Shown here: piece by piece, positions 7,942-17,000 of the stretch
How positions within the stretch are numbered: position 1 is the first letter of the stretch
Layout of the letters: each line of letters begins with the position of its first letter
Notes under the pieces: generated by a model
The model's database searches: none
The model's input: the letters and a program-made list of their open reading frames with translations, nothing else
What the model was told of the DNA's origin: nothing
Made by a program: the position numbers and the translations under genes
Assembly (NCBI GenBank): GCA_945874805.1
Contig: CAMCJI010000003.1
Coordinates: 1-44,760, forward strand
From: Asaia bogorensis
Lineage (GTDB): Bacteria; Pseudomonadota; Alphaproteobacteria; Acetobacterales; Acetobacteraceae
DNA: 44,760 bases
Direction: 5' to 3'

Positions 7942-10512
7942 TTAGTACAATCCGCCCAGCGCGCTGTCGACTCCGCCGGCCGGGGCAGAGCCGCCGGCGG
8001 CTACGCCGCCGATTGCTGGTGCAGGTGTGCCGACGACGGATTGGGAGGCGCCGGGCTCCTGCCCGGGCTTGAACGCATCGGTCACGCTGCCGCGGCCGGT
8101 GTCCCAGCTGCCCAGGGTCACGCCGGGTGGCGGCACGAAGGGGAGGGGCGGGCGGCCACGCAGGGCGGCGGCCATGAAGTCGCGGAAGATCACTGTGGCG
8201 TTCGACCCGCCGGTTTCGTTGTTGCCCAGGCTGGTCGAGTTGTCGAACCCCATCCACACCACGACCGCGAGATCGGGGGTGAAGCCGACGAACCAATTGT
8301 CGGTGAAGTCCTGGCTGGTGCCGGTCTTGCCGGCCAGCGGGCGGCCCAGGCCCGTGCCGGCGGCGGTGCCGGTGCCTCGCTGGACCACGCCCTGCATCAT
8401 CAGGGTCAGCTGGAACACGCTCTCGGGATCGGCGACCTGCGGGCGGCTGTCGCTGATCTGGGGCCGGCGGCCGGGATCGTCGCAGCCCTGGCAGTCCAGC
8501 CCCGGGTTGCGCCAGATGACCTGCCCGGTGCGGTCCTGCACCGTGTCGATCACCGTCGGCAGCACCTCGCGCCCGCCATTGGCAATCGCGGCATAGGCGG
8601 CGGCCTGGCGCAGGACGGTGGTTTCCACCGCGCCGAGGGCGGCCGGCAGCACGCGTGGCATGTTGTCGACGACGTGGAAGCTGATGGCGTTGCGGGCCAC
8701 CGCCTCCATGCCGATCTTGTCCGCCACACGCACGGTGACGAGGTTGAGCGACTTCTCGAGGGCGACGCGCAGCGAGACCGGGCCGCTGAAATCCTGGTCG
8801 AAATTCGCCGGCCGCCATTTGCCCGCCGCGCCCTGGTCGAGCACGAAGGGCGCGTCCAGGAAGCGTTGCGACGGCGAGATGCCCGCCTGCAGCGCCGAGA
8901 GATAGACGATCGGCTTGAAGCTGGAGCCGGGCTGGCGGTTGGCCTGGGTGGCGCGGTTGAACTGGCTCGTCTCGAAACTCCAGCCGCCGGAGAGGGCGAC
9001 AACGCGGCCGGTGGCGGGTTCCACCGCCGCCAGCGCGCCCTGCACCTGCGGGATCTGGCGCAACAGCAGCCGCTCGGGCCGGCCCGGTGTCCGGCCGGCA
9101 GCCGGGGTGGCGGCGACGGGCTCCGCCATCACCACATCGCCGGGCTTGAGCACGTCGGCGGCCCGGCGGGGGGCGGGGCCAAGCTTCTTGTCGTCGAGCG
9201 CCGGCCGTGCCCAGGCGAGGTCGGCCAGCTGCATCGGCAGCACCCGCGGCGTGGCGGGGGCGGCGCCTGCCGGGCGGTCGAGCACGCCCAGTTTGGCCTC
9301 GCCGTCAGTCATGTCCAGCACTACGGCGAGCCGCCAGTCGGGCAGCATGCCATGCGGGCGGGTGAGGGTGGGCAGGGCGGCGGCCCAGGTGGTGCGCAGG
9401 GCCGGGCCGGGCTCCAGCCTGGTGACGGGGCCGCGCCAGCCGCCGCGCCGCTGGTCGTAGCGGATCAGGCCCTCGCGCAAAGCCCGGTCGGCGGCGGCCT
9501 GCATGGCCGGATCGACGGTGGTGCGCACGGACAGGCCGCCCTGGGTGGTCTGATCCGGGCCGAACTGCTCGACGAGCTGGCGGCGGACCTCCTCGGCGAA
9601 ATACTCGCCCCCCGCGATCGTCTCCGGGCGGCGGAACGGGGAGGGGGTGATCGGCGTCGCCTTCGCCGCCGCCGCCTCGGCCGGGGTGATCGCGCGGTCC
9701 TCGGCCATGCGGTCGAGCACCCAGTCGCGGCGGATCTTGGCGGCGTCAGGCGAGCGGAAGGGGTTGTAGTTGTTCGGCGCCTTCGGCAGCACCGCCAGGA
9801 ACGCCGCTTCCGGCAGGGTCAGCTCATCGAGCGTTTTGTTGAAATAGGCCTGGGCGGCCGAGGCGACGCCGTAGGCCTGCAGCCCGAGATAGATCTCGTT
9901 GAGATACAGCTCGAGGATGCGGTCCTTGCTCAGGCTCTGCTCGATGCGGATGGCCAGGATCGCCTCGCGTGCCTTGCGCGCGAGCGACATCTCGTTGCCG
10001 ACCAGCATGTTCTTCGCTACCTGCTGGGTGATCGTCGAGGCGCCGACCGGGCGCTTGCCGGTGCCGTAATTGGCCACGCCCACCATGACGGCACGCGCGA
10101 TGGCGATGGGGTCCAGGCCCTTATGGATGGTGAAGTTCTGGTCCTCGGTGGAGATGAAGGCCTGCTTCACGAGGTCGGGGATCGCCCCGATCGGCACGAA
10201 CAGCCGGCGTTCCGTCGCGAGTTCGGCCAGCAGGCGGGAATCGGCGGTGTAGACCCGGCTCATCACCCGCGGCTGGTAATCCGCCAGGCCCGCATGGTCG
10301 GGCAGGTCGGCGCTGAAGTGCTGATAGGCGACATAGGCGCCCACGCCGCCCGCCACGCCGCCGAGGGTCAGCAGCGCGAACAGGATGCCGAACAGCCGGC
10401 CGAGCACGCGCCGGACCGGGCCGCGCGGCGGGCGCGGCGGCTTTGGCGGCGGGGCTGCCGCCTGGCGGGAAGGCTGCGCCAGGCGCGCGCCGGCAGTGAA
10501 TGGCTGGGTCAT
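7942..10512 (-). CDS. mrcA: Penicillin-binding protein 1A (bifunctional glycosyltransferase/transpeptidase)
   Basis: A class A PBP that polymerises and cross-links peptidoglycan on the outer face of the cytoplasmic membrane. The 856-aa protein has a Pro/Arg-rich cytoplasmic tail, one membrane anchor (about 36–62), a GT51 domain with catalytic Glu123 in TEDQNF and the GASTITQQ block (157–164), a linker with an OB-like insert (about 365–490), and the transpeptidase domain with Ser530 in SSFK, SLN (588–590) and KTGTS (729–733). The tail is Gly/Pro/Ala-rich. It lies between the amidase and prfB, giving a cell-wall pair followed by a translation gene. Confidence 0.96.
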   Translation of the reverse strand: MTQPFTAGARLAQPSRQAAAPPPKPPRPPRGPVRRVLGRLFGILFALLTLGGVAGGVGAYVAYQHFSADLPDHAGLADYQPRVMSRVYTADSRLLAELATERRLFVPIGAIPDLVKQAFISTEDQNFTIHKGLDPIAIARAVMVGVANYGTGKRPVGASTITQQVAKNMLVGNEMSLARKAREAILAIRIEQSLSKDRILELYLNEIYLGLQAYGVASAAQAYFNKTLDELTLPEAAFLAVLPKAPNNYNPFRSPDAAKIRRDWVLDRMAEDRAITPAEAAAAKATPITPSPFRRPETIAGGEYFAEEVRRQLVEQFGPDQTTQGGLSVRTTVDPAMQAAADRALREGLIRYDQRRGGWRGPVTRLEPGPALRTTWAAALPTLTRPHGMLPDWRLAVVLDMTDGEAKLGVLDRPAGAAPATPRVLPMQLADLAWARPALDDKKLGPAPRRAADVLKPGDVVMAEPVAATPAAGRTPGRPERLLLRQIPQVQGALAAVEPATGRVVALSGGWSFETSQFNRATQANRQPGSSFKPIVYLSALQAGISPSQRFLDAPFVLDQGAAGKWRPANFDQDFSGPVSLRVALEKSLNLVTVRVADKIGMEAVARNAISFHVVDNMPRVLPAALGAVETTVLRQAAAYAAIANGGREVLPTVIDTVQDRTGQVIWRNPGLDCQGCDDPGRRPQISDSRPQVADPESVFQLTLMMQGVVQRGTGTAAGTGLGRPLAGKTGTSQDFTDNWFVGFTPDLAVVVWMGFDNSTSLGNNETGGSNATVIFRDFMAAALRGRPPLPFVPPPGVTLGSWDTGRGSVTDAFKPGQEPGASQSVVGTPAPAIGGVAAGGSAPAGGVDSALGGLY

Positions 10513-10578
10513 GACCGTTCAAATATAGGATGCCGCGGCAAGATGCGCGGGGTTGATTATACGCAATGACGGCGCCGA

Positions 10579-11358
10579 TTACGCTTTTTGGAAATACGCG
10601 TCCACGGCCCGTTTCATCGCGGCTGCCACGCGGGCGCGATGCTCTGGCCGGCGCAGCGCGGCCTCATCGGCCCGGTTGGACATGAAGCCCATCTCCACCA
10701 GCACGCTGGGGATGTCGGCGGCCTTCAGCACCGCGAAGCCGGCATGGCGTGCGGGATTAGGCAGCAACGGCAGGTCCGGCTTCAGGGCGACGACGACGCT
10801 GCGGGCGAAGCGGGCCGAGCCGGCCCGCGTCTCCTGGCGCACGAGGCTGATCAGGATGCGGGCGACCTCCGGCGGCGTGTCCTTGAAGTTGACGACCCCG
10901 AAGCGGTCGGCCGCGTTCTCGCGCTTCGCCAGCGCCGCCGTCTGGCTGTCGGAGGCGGATTCGTCGAGGGTGTAGACGCTGGCGCCGCGCACCGCATGAT
11001 CGGGCAGGGCATCGGCATGGATCGAGACGAACAACGAGGCCGCGCGCTTTTGCGCCATCGCCACGCGCGCTTCCAGCGGGATGAACACGTCGCGCCCCCG
11101 CGTCAGCGCCACCCGGTAGCGGCCGGTGGCTTCGAGCTGGCGGCGCAGATCCTGGGCGGTGGCGAGGGCCACGTGCTTCTCGTAGGTGCCGGAGACGCCG
11201 ATCGCGCCGGGGTCCTTGCCGCCATGTCCGGGGTCGAGCATCACCAGCGGCAGGACGGATTTCGCCGCGGGCCTGGGGGGAGGGGCGGCGGCTGCGCGCT
11301 CCGGCAGCAGGAACCACGCGGCCGCACCGGCACCGAGCAGCACGCGACGAGGGACCAC
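10579..11358 (-). CDS. N-acetylmuramoyl-L-alanine amidase (Amidase_3)
   Basis: A zinc amidase that cuts the bond between MurNAc and the stem peptide, usually for daughter-cell separation. The 259-aa protein has an N-terminal export signal with an RR pair and a hydrophobic stretch ending near AAAA (to about residue 25), then zinc ligands His45 (DPGHGGKDPG), Glu60 and His114 (SIHADA), and catalytic Glu222 (VEMGFMSN). It lacks the AMIN domain of E. coli AmiC. The start is GTG 11358 with AAAGGAG upstream. It is the first gene of amidase–mrcA–prfB and is divergent to rne. Confidence 0.93.
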   Translation of the reverse strand: MVPRRVLLGAGAAAWFLLPERAAAAPPPRPAAKSVLPLVMLDPGHGGKDPGAIGVSGTYEKHVALATAQDLRRQLEATGRYRVALTRGRDVFIPLEARVAMAQKRAASLFVSIHADALPDHAVRGASVYTLDESASDSQTAALAKRENAADRFGVVNFKDTPPEVARILISLVRQETRAGSARFARSVVVALKPDLPLLPNPARHAGFAVLKAADIPSVLVEMGFMSNRADEAALRRPEHRARVAAAMKRAVDAYFQKA

Positions 11359-11981
11359 GGAGGAGGCTCCTTTGTCAGAGACGGGGGTGAAACGCGCGGC
11401 ATTGGTTAACAGATTGCATTCAGGTTGTCAGCTTGTTCATTGATTGCGGCTGGTTCACGGCGATTTCGCGGCAGTGTGAGCCATAGGCAGCGGGAGGCTG
11501 CATTGCGACGCTTGCGGCAGCGGGCAGTTTGCGTCATGGTCGAAATCGCTTCGGCGGCGTGCCGGAGCGTGTGGACGCGGGTTCGGCGCGATGCGCTGGG
11601 ATCGGAACGCCAGAACACAGCAGGCACGCCATCGCCCGCGCCGCGCGCGCCCCTCTTGGCTGCGCGCAGGATCGTCCCTTTCGGGGATGGCGCCGGGGCC
11701 GCACGCGCGGCCGGCACCGAGTTCCACCGGGGCGGCGCTTCCGATCGCGAGGCGCGCCCGACCGCAGTCGCAGGATTCCATGGCCCGTTTCGCGCCGCCC
11801 ACCCCCGCCGTTTTGCCGCTTCCCGCGGCATGTCCGGCGTTTGCGCGCACGGCCCTGTCCAAACCACATCCCCTGCTTTCGCCGCGTTCGGTCCAGCCGC
11901 CCCTCCCTGTAAGCACATCCCGCCTCGCCGGACGCAGATCGCTGCGCCGGCCGACGCCGGGGCCACGGAGTTCATGGCTGA
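11359..11981 (+). other. 623-bp gap: probable long leader of rne and divergent promoters
   Basis: This stretch separates the divergent amidase and rne genes. Open frames cross it, but none has recognisable protein content and codon structure is not convincing. The most likely content is the amidase promoter at the left end and a long rne 5' UTR; rne in E. coli has a structured leader of several hundred nt through which RNase E controls its own mRNA. A weak CTGACA–17–TAACCA match on the minus strand near 11402–11435 could serve the amidase. I could not locate the rne promoter. Confidence 0.4.
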
Positions 11982-14783
11982 ATGACCAAGCGCATCCTGA
12001 TCGATTCCACCCACGCGGAAGAAACCCGCGTGGTGGTGCTGGACGGTAACCGCCTCGAGGATTTCGACGTCGAGACATCGACGAAGAAGCAGCTCAAGGG
12101 AAACATCTATCTCGCCAAGGTCGTCCGCGTGGAGCCCTCGCTCCAGGCCGCCTTTGTCGAATATGGCGGCGGCCGGCACGGCTTCCTCGCCTTCGGTGAA
12201 ATCCATCCCGACTACTACCAGATCCCCGTCGCCGACCGGCAGCGCCTGTTGGCCATGCAGGCCGAGGAGGCCCGCGCCGAGGAGGACGAGGACGACGACG
12301 CCCCGCCGCCGCCGCGCACCCAGATCGTGGACCAGCCGGACGAACCCGGCGAGTTCGGCGAGACGACGCATGGCGCGCTGAGCCATGGCGAACTGACCAC
12401 CGGCGAGGCCGAGGAACCCGCCATCGACGGCGACGACGAAGCCGAACAGGCCCCCCCCGAAAGCCTCGGCGGCGAGAACGACACCTTCGAGGGCAATGGC
12501 GCCGAGGAGGCCTCCCGCCGCCGCGCCGCCCGCTTCCTGCGCAACTACCGCATCCAGGAGGTCATCCGCCGCCGCCAGATCCTGCTGATCCAGGTGGTCA
12601 AGGAGGAGCGCGGTTCGAAGGGTGCCGCACTCACCACCTACATCTCGCTCGCCGGCCGCTTCTGCGTGCTGATGCCCAATTCGCCGCGCGGCGGCGGCAT
12701 CTCCCGCAAGATCACCTCCGCCGCCGACCGCCGGCGCCTGAAGGAGATCACCGCTGAGCTGGAAATCCCCGCCGGCATGGGCCTGATCGTCCGCACCGCC
12801 GGGGCCGCCCGGCCGAAGCCGGAAATCCGGCGGGACTGCGAGTATCTGATGAACCAGTGGGACAGCATCCGCGAGATCACCATGCGCTCCTCGGCGCCGG
12901 CGCTGATCTACGAGGAAGCAAGCCTCATCAAGCGGACCATCCGCGATGTCTATTCCCGCGACATCGACGAGGTGATGGTCGATGGCGATGAGGGCTGGAA
13001 GGCGGCGCACGACTTCATGCGCATGCTGATGCCCAGCCACGCCAAGAAGGTGCAGCTCTGGCGCACGCAGGAAGGCGCCCGCGGCACGCCGCTGTTCGTG
13101 CGGCACTCGGTGGACGCCCAGCTCGACGCGATGATGAGCCCCACCGTGCAGCTCAAGTCCGGCGGCTACCTCGTCATCAACCAGGCCGAGGCGCTGGTGG
13201 CCATCGACGTCAACTCCGGCCGCTCCACCCGCGAGCGCGGCATCGAGGAGACGGCGCTGCGCACCAACCTGGAGGCCGCCGACGAGGTGGCCCGCCAGCT
13301 GCGCCTGCGCGATCTCGCCGGGCTGATCGTCATCGACTTCATCGACATGGAAGCGCGCAAGCACAATGCCATGGTCGAATCGCGCCTGAAAAACGCGCTG
13401 AAGGTCGATCGCGCCCGCATCCAGGTGGGCTCCATCAGCCATTTCGGGCTGCTGGAAATGAGCCGCCAGCGGCTGCGCCCCTCGCTGACCGAGACCAACT
13501 TCATCACCTGCCCGCATTGCAACGGCATGGGCCATGTGCGCAGCACCGAAAGCAGCGCCATCCACGTGCTGCGCGCGATCGAGGAGGAGGGGGCGAAGGC
13601 CCGCGCCAGCCTGATCACCGTGCACGCGGCGGCCTCCATCGTGCTGTATCTGCTCAACCACAAGCGCGAGCGGCTGCAGGACATCGAGCTGCGGATGGCG
13701 ATGCGCGTGCATTTCGCGGTGGATGACAACCTGATCCCGCCGAATGTGCGCATCGAGCGCCTCAAGCCCGCGCTCAGCGAATCCGAGCGCGCCGCCTATG
13801 TGCCGATCGCCGCGGCACCGCCGCCGCCGGTGGTGTACGAGGAGGTGGAGGAGGAGGATATCCCCGACCTCGTCGCCGCCACGCCGGAGCCGGAGGACGA
13901 GTCCAAGGAAGCTGAAAAGCCTGCCGCCAGCGAGTCGGCTGATGAGGCCGAGCGCGGCCGCAAGCGCCGCCGCCGCCGCCGTGGTGGCCGCCGTGAGGAC
14001 GGCACAGCCGAAGCCGGCGAAGGCGAGGCCGCGACCGAGGGTGTGGCCGAGGAAGCCGTCGCCGCCGAGCCGGTGGCCGTGGAAGCGGTTGAGCCTGCCG
14101 AGCCTGCCGCCGCTGCCGAGGTGACCGAGGGCGCCGAACCCGTGCCCGTGCCCGTCGTCGCCGTCGCCGTCGCCGCCGACCCGGCTGCCGGCGAACAGCC
14201 GGCAATCCCGGCCGAGGAGCTCGACGAGAACGGCCTGCCGAAGCCGCGCCGCCGCGGCCGCCGTGGTGGCCGCCGGCGCAGCGGCCGGCGTGAGGATGGC
14301 AGCCCGGAGACGGAAGCTGGCGAGGAGCCGGCCGCCGTGGCCGAGCCCGCGCCCATCGTTACCGCACCCGTCGTTGCCGCCCCACCGCCGCCTCCCCCTC
14401 CACCTCCGGTCTTCGCTCCCCCGGCCTATACCGGCCCCACCCCGGCCAACCCCTTCGGCGGCCAGCCCTTCGACATCTTCGACATTATGGAGCAGGCCGA
14501 ACGCGCCCAGGAGGAAGCCGCTGTCCGCGCGGCAGCAGCCTCCGCGCCCGTACCGCCGGCTCCGGTGCCGCCCGCCCCTGCTCCGGTTGTGGTGGAGGTC
14601 GTGATCGCCGAGCCGGTGGCCGAGTTGCCGATTGAAGTGCCTGCGGCCGTCGTGCCGGCCCCGGTTGCGGTGGTCGAGCCTGTGGCCACGGCGCCGGCGG
14701 CCGACCCGTCGGTCATCCAGCCCATCGTGATCGGGCAGGACCCGGTGAGCGTGCCGGCCAAGCGCGGCTGGTGGAAGCGCTGA
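11982..14783 (+). CDS. rne: Ribonuclease E
   Basis: The endoribonuclease that starts mRNA decay and processes rRNA and tRNA precursors. In the 933-aa protein the S1 region (about 35–195) is split by an acidic insert (about 94–180), as in other alphaproteobacteria. The catalytic core has Asp409 (AIDVNSG) and Asp452 (VIDFID), and the Zn-link is CPHC at 510–513. From about 600 the tail is disordered and Ala/Pro/Val-rich, with two Arg-rich RNA-binding blocks (658–671 and 756–770), each followed by GRREDG and an acidic stretch, as if duplicated. The tail probably organises a degradosome. The start ATG agrees with the family N-terminus MTKRILID. Confidence 0.96.
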   Translation: MTKRILIDSTHAEETRVVVLDGNRLEDFDVETSTKKQLKGNIYLAKVVRVEPSLQAAFVEYGGGRHGFLAFGEIHPDYYQIPVADRQRLLAMQAEEARAEEDEDDDAPPPPRTQIVDQPDEPGEFGETTHGALSHGELTTGEAEEPAIDGDDEAEQAPPESLGGENDTFEGNGAEEASRRRAARFLRNYRIQEVIRRRQILLIQVVKEERGSKGAALTTYISLAGRFCVLMPNSPRGGGISRKITSAADRRRLKEITAELEIPAGMGLIVRTAGAARPKPEIRRDCEYLMNQWDSIREITMRSSAPALIYEEASLIKRTIRDVYSRDIDEVMVDGDEGWKAAHDFMRMLMPSHAKKVQLWRTQEGARGTPLFVRHSVDAQLDAMMSPTVQLKSGGYLVINQAEALVAIDVNSGRSTRERGIEETALRTNLEAADEVARQLRLRDLAGLIVIDFIDMEARKHNAMVESRLKNALKVDRARIQVGSISHFGLLEMSRQRLRPSLTETNFITCPHCNGMGHVRSTESSAIHVLRAIEEEGAKARASLITVHAAASIVLYLLNHKRERLQDIELRMAMRVHFAVDDNLIPPNVRIERLKPALSESERAAYVPIAAAPPPPVVYEEVEEEDIPDLVAATPEPEDESKEAEKPAASESADEAERGRKRRRRRRGGRREDGTAEAGEGEAATEGVAEEAVAAEPVAVEAVEPAEPAAAAEVTEGAEPVPVPVVAVAVAADPAAGEQPAIPAEELDENGLPKPRRRGRRGGRRRSGRREDGSPETEAGEEPAAVAEPAPIVTAPVVAAPPPPPPPPPVFAPPAYTGPTPANPFGGQPFDIFDIMEQAERAQEEAAVRAAAASAPVPPAPVPPAPAPVVVEVVIAEPVAELPIEVPAAVVPAPVAVVEPVATAPAADPSVIQPIVIGQDPVSVPAKRGWWKR

Positions 14784-14789
14784 TCCGAT

Positions 14790-14813
14790 CGGGGCGGGTG
14801 CGAACCCGCCCCG
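14790..14813 (+). terminator. rne terminator
   Basis: A perfect 10-bp stem, CGGGGCGGGT (14790–14799) with ACCCGCCCCG (14804–14813) around a GCGA loop, begins 7 nt after the rne stop. It is followed by a moderately T-rich run (CTTCTGTTC). Confidence 0.75.
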
Positions 14814-14916
14814 ACTGCTTCTGTTCGGCTTTGTTCCAGCCAGCCGCTCCGGCGCTATCCCCTCTCGGCCGATTTGCCATCAGGCACAACAATATCAACC
14901 CCTGAGGAACGCCAGC

Positions 14917-15396
14917 ATGAGAACCGCCGCATCTGAACCCGCCCCGGCCTGGCGCCGGCAGGATGTGCTTGGTGGCGTGGTGCTGCTGCTCGTTGCCGGT
15001 CTGGCGTTGTGGCAGAGTGCCGGGCTGCCTGCCGGCACGCTGGGCAGCATGGGCGCGGGCATGATCCCTCGCCTGCTGGCCGTGCTGCTGGCCGGTCTTG
15101 GCCTTCTGCTCGTTATCTCCGCCGTGACCGGAGGTTCCGCGCCGCTGGAACGCTGGACCTTGCGTGGCCCGGTGATGATCCTCGGCGCGGTTGTGCTGTT
15201 CGGCCTGTCCGTGCGTGGCCTGGGCCTGGCTGTCGCCGGGCCGCTGGCCGTTTGCGTCGGTGCGCTGGCGAGCCCTGAGACCCGCCTGCGTGAGACGCTC
15301 ATCTTCGCGGTCGTGCTGACCGCCTTCTGCGTCGGGCTGTTCAAATTCGCCCTCGGCCTGCCGATCCCCTTCGCGCCCTGGCTGGTGGGGTACTAA
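14917..15396 (+). CDS. tctB: Tripartite tricarboxylate transporter small membrane subunit
   Basis: TctB is the small membrane subunit of the TTT family of binding-protein-dependent, ion-driven carboxylate importers. The 159-aa protein has four hydrophobic segments (about 20–35, 52–73, 85–110 and 125–145) and the early GAGMIPRLLA block typical of TctB. GAGGAA precedes the ATG by about 8 nt. Four bases separate it from tctA. It is the first gene of tctB–tctA–tctC. Confidence 0.88.
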   Translation: MRTAASEPAPAWRRQDVLGGVVLLLVAGLALWQSAGLPAGTLGSMGAGMIPRLLAVLLAGLGLLLVISAVTGGSAPLERWTLRGPVMILGAVVLFGLSVRGLGLAVAGPLAVCVGALASPETRLRETLIFAVVLTAFCVGLFKFALGLPIPFAPWLVGY

Positions 15397-15400
15397 GCGC

Positions 15401-16903
15401 ATGTTCGACCTGATCGCCAACCTCAGCCTCGGCTTCGCCACCGCCCTCTCGCCGATGAACCTTGCCTTGTGCTTCCTCGGCTGCCTCGTCGGCACGCTGA
15501 TCGGCGTACTGCCCGGGGTCGGCCCGATCGCCACGATTGCGATGCTGATGCCGCTCACCTTCAAGGTGGACCCGACCGGCGCGCTCATCATGCTCGCCGG
15601 GATCTATTACGGCGCGCAGTACGGCGGCTCCACCACGGCGATTCTCATCAATATCCCCGGGGAGGCGACCTCCGTCGTCACTGCCCTCGACGGTCATGCC
15701 ATGGCCAAGGCCGGTCGGGCGGGCGTGGCGCTCGGCACGGCGGCCATCGCCTCCTTCATCGCCGGCACGGTGGCAACGCTGGTGATCGCCGCGATCGGCG
15801 CGCCGCTCACCCGCCTCGCCTTGCTGTTCGGCCCGGCGGAGTATTTCGGGCTGATGGTCTTGGGCCTGACCCTGGCGGTCGTGCTCGCGCGCGGCTCCGT
15901 GCTCAAGGCGGTGATCATGATCGTCTTTGGCGTGCTCCTCGCCACGGTCGGCACCGACCTGGAAAGCGGCGAGGCACGGCTGACGATGGGCTTTGCCAGC
16001 CTGGAGGACGGCATCGATTTCGCCGTGCTCGCTATGGGCGTGTTCGGCATCGCCGAGGTGATGCGGAACCTGGAGACGCCGGAGACGCGCGATGTTGTGC
16101 GGGCTCCGATCGGCCGCCTGCTGCCCTCCATGGCCGATATGCGCCAGTCGCTCCGCCCGATGCTGCGCGGCACGCTGCTGGGCTCGGTGCTCGGCATCCT
16201 GCCTGGCAATGGCGCCGTGCTCGCCCCCTTCGCCTCCTACACGCTGGAGAAGAAGTTCGCGGCCGACGGCTCGCGCTTCGGCCGCGGCGCCATCGAGGGC
16301 GTCGCCGGCCCCGAGGCCGCGAACAACGCCGGCGCCCAGACCGCCTTCATCCCGCTGCTCACCCTCGGCATCCCGCCCAATGCGGTGATGGCGCTGATGG
16401 TCGGTGCGATGACCATCCACGGCGTCATCCCCGGCCCGCAGGTGATGACCAAGAACCCCGCCCTGTTCTGGGGCATGATCGCCTCGATGTGGATCGGCAA
16501 TCTGATGCTGCTGATCATCAACCTGCCGCTCGTCGGGCTTTGGGTGAAGCTGCTGCAGGTGCCCTACCGGCTGATGTTCCCCGCCATCCTGCTGTTCTGC
16601 TGCATCGGCATCTATTCCATCAACAACAACCCCGACGACGTGTACTTCACCGCCTTCTTCGGCTTCGTCGGCTATGTGCTGATCAAGCTGGGCCTGGAGC
16701 CCGCGCCGATGCTGCTCGGCTTCGTGCTCGGCAGGCTGATGGAGGAGAAGCTGCGCCAGGCGCTGGTGATCTCGCGCGGGGATGCGATGACCTTCGTCGA
16801 ACGCCCGGTCTCCGCGGTGCTGCTGTTCCTCGCGGCCCTCATCCTGACCCTCGCCTTGCTGCCCGCCATCCGGCGGAAGCGTGAAGACGCCTTCCAGGAG
16901 TAG
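15401..16903 (+). CDS. tctA: Tripartite tricarboxylate transporter large permease
   Basis: TctA is the multi-spanning transport subunit. The 500-aa protein has about a dozen membrane segments and the conserved blocks GVLPGVGPIATIAMLMP, YYGAQYGGSTTAILINIPGE and PGNGAVLAPFASY, the two inverted-topology signature loops of the family. Length is normal. It is translationally close to tctB. The cargo of such systems is usually citrate or another carboxylate, but it is not readable here. Confidence 0.95.
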   Translation: MFDLIANLSLGFATALSPMNLALCFLGCLVGTLIGVLPGVGPIATIAMLMPLTFKVDPTGALIMLAGIYYGAQYGGSTTAILINIPGEATSVVTALDGHAMAKAGRAGVALGTAAIASFIAGTVATLVIAAIGAPLTRLALLFGPAEYFGLMVLGLTLAVVLARGSVLKAVIMIVFGVLLATVGTDLESGEARLTMGFASLEDGIDFAVLAMGVFGIAEVMRNLETPETRDVVRAPIGRLLPSMADMRQSLRPMLRGTLLGSVLGILPGNGAVLAPFASYTLEKKFAADGSRFGRGAIEGVAGPEAANNAGAQTAFIPLLTLGIPPNAVMALMVGAMTIHGVIPGPQVMTKNPALFWGMIASMWIGNLMLLIINLPLVGLWVKLLQVPYRLMFPAILLFCCIGIYSINNNPDDVYFTAFFGFVGYVLIKLGLEPAPMLLGFVLGRLMEEKLRQALVISRGDAMTFVERPVSAVLLFLAALILTLALLPAIRRKREDAFQE

Positions 16904-16915
16904 GTGCCGTTACGC

Positions 16916-16962
16916 TATGTCGGGCAGGGGAGGCTTGATTTGCCCTCCCTGCGCCCGACATA
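16916..16962 (+). other. Strong intra-operon stem-loop between tctA and tctC
   Basis: TATGTCGGGC at 16916–16925 pairs with GCCCGACATA at 16953–16962, extended inward by AGGG…AGG with CCTCCCT. There is no U-tract. It may protect or attenuate the transcript so that the periplasmic binding protein and the permease are made in different amounts. Confidence 0.65.
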
Positions 16963-17000
16963 CCTGGGTCTGAGTGAATCTGTTTGAGGAAACAATCAAG

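Noticed and set aside
8041-10569. An 842-codon open frame opposite PBP1A
   Set aside because: PBP1A on the other strand has all catalytic motifs in order; this frame has none and is His/Gly/Arg-rich shadow.
11425-11985. A 186-codon frame just before rne that overlaps its start
   Set aside because: No recognisable family, atypical composition, and position in the probable rne leader; kept as non-coding.
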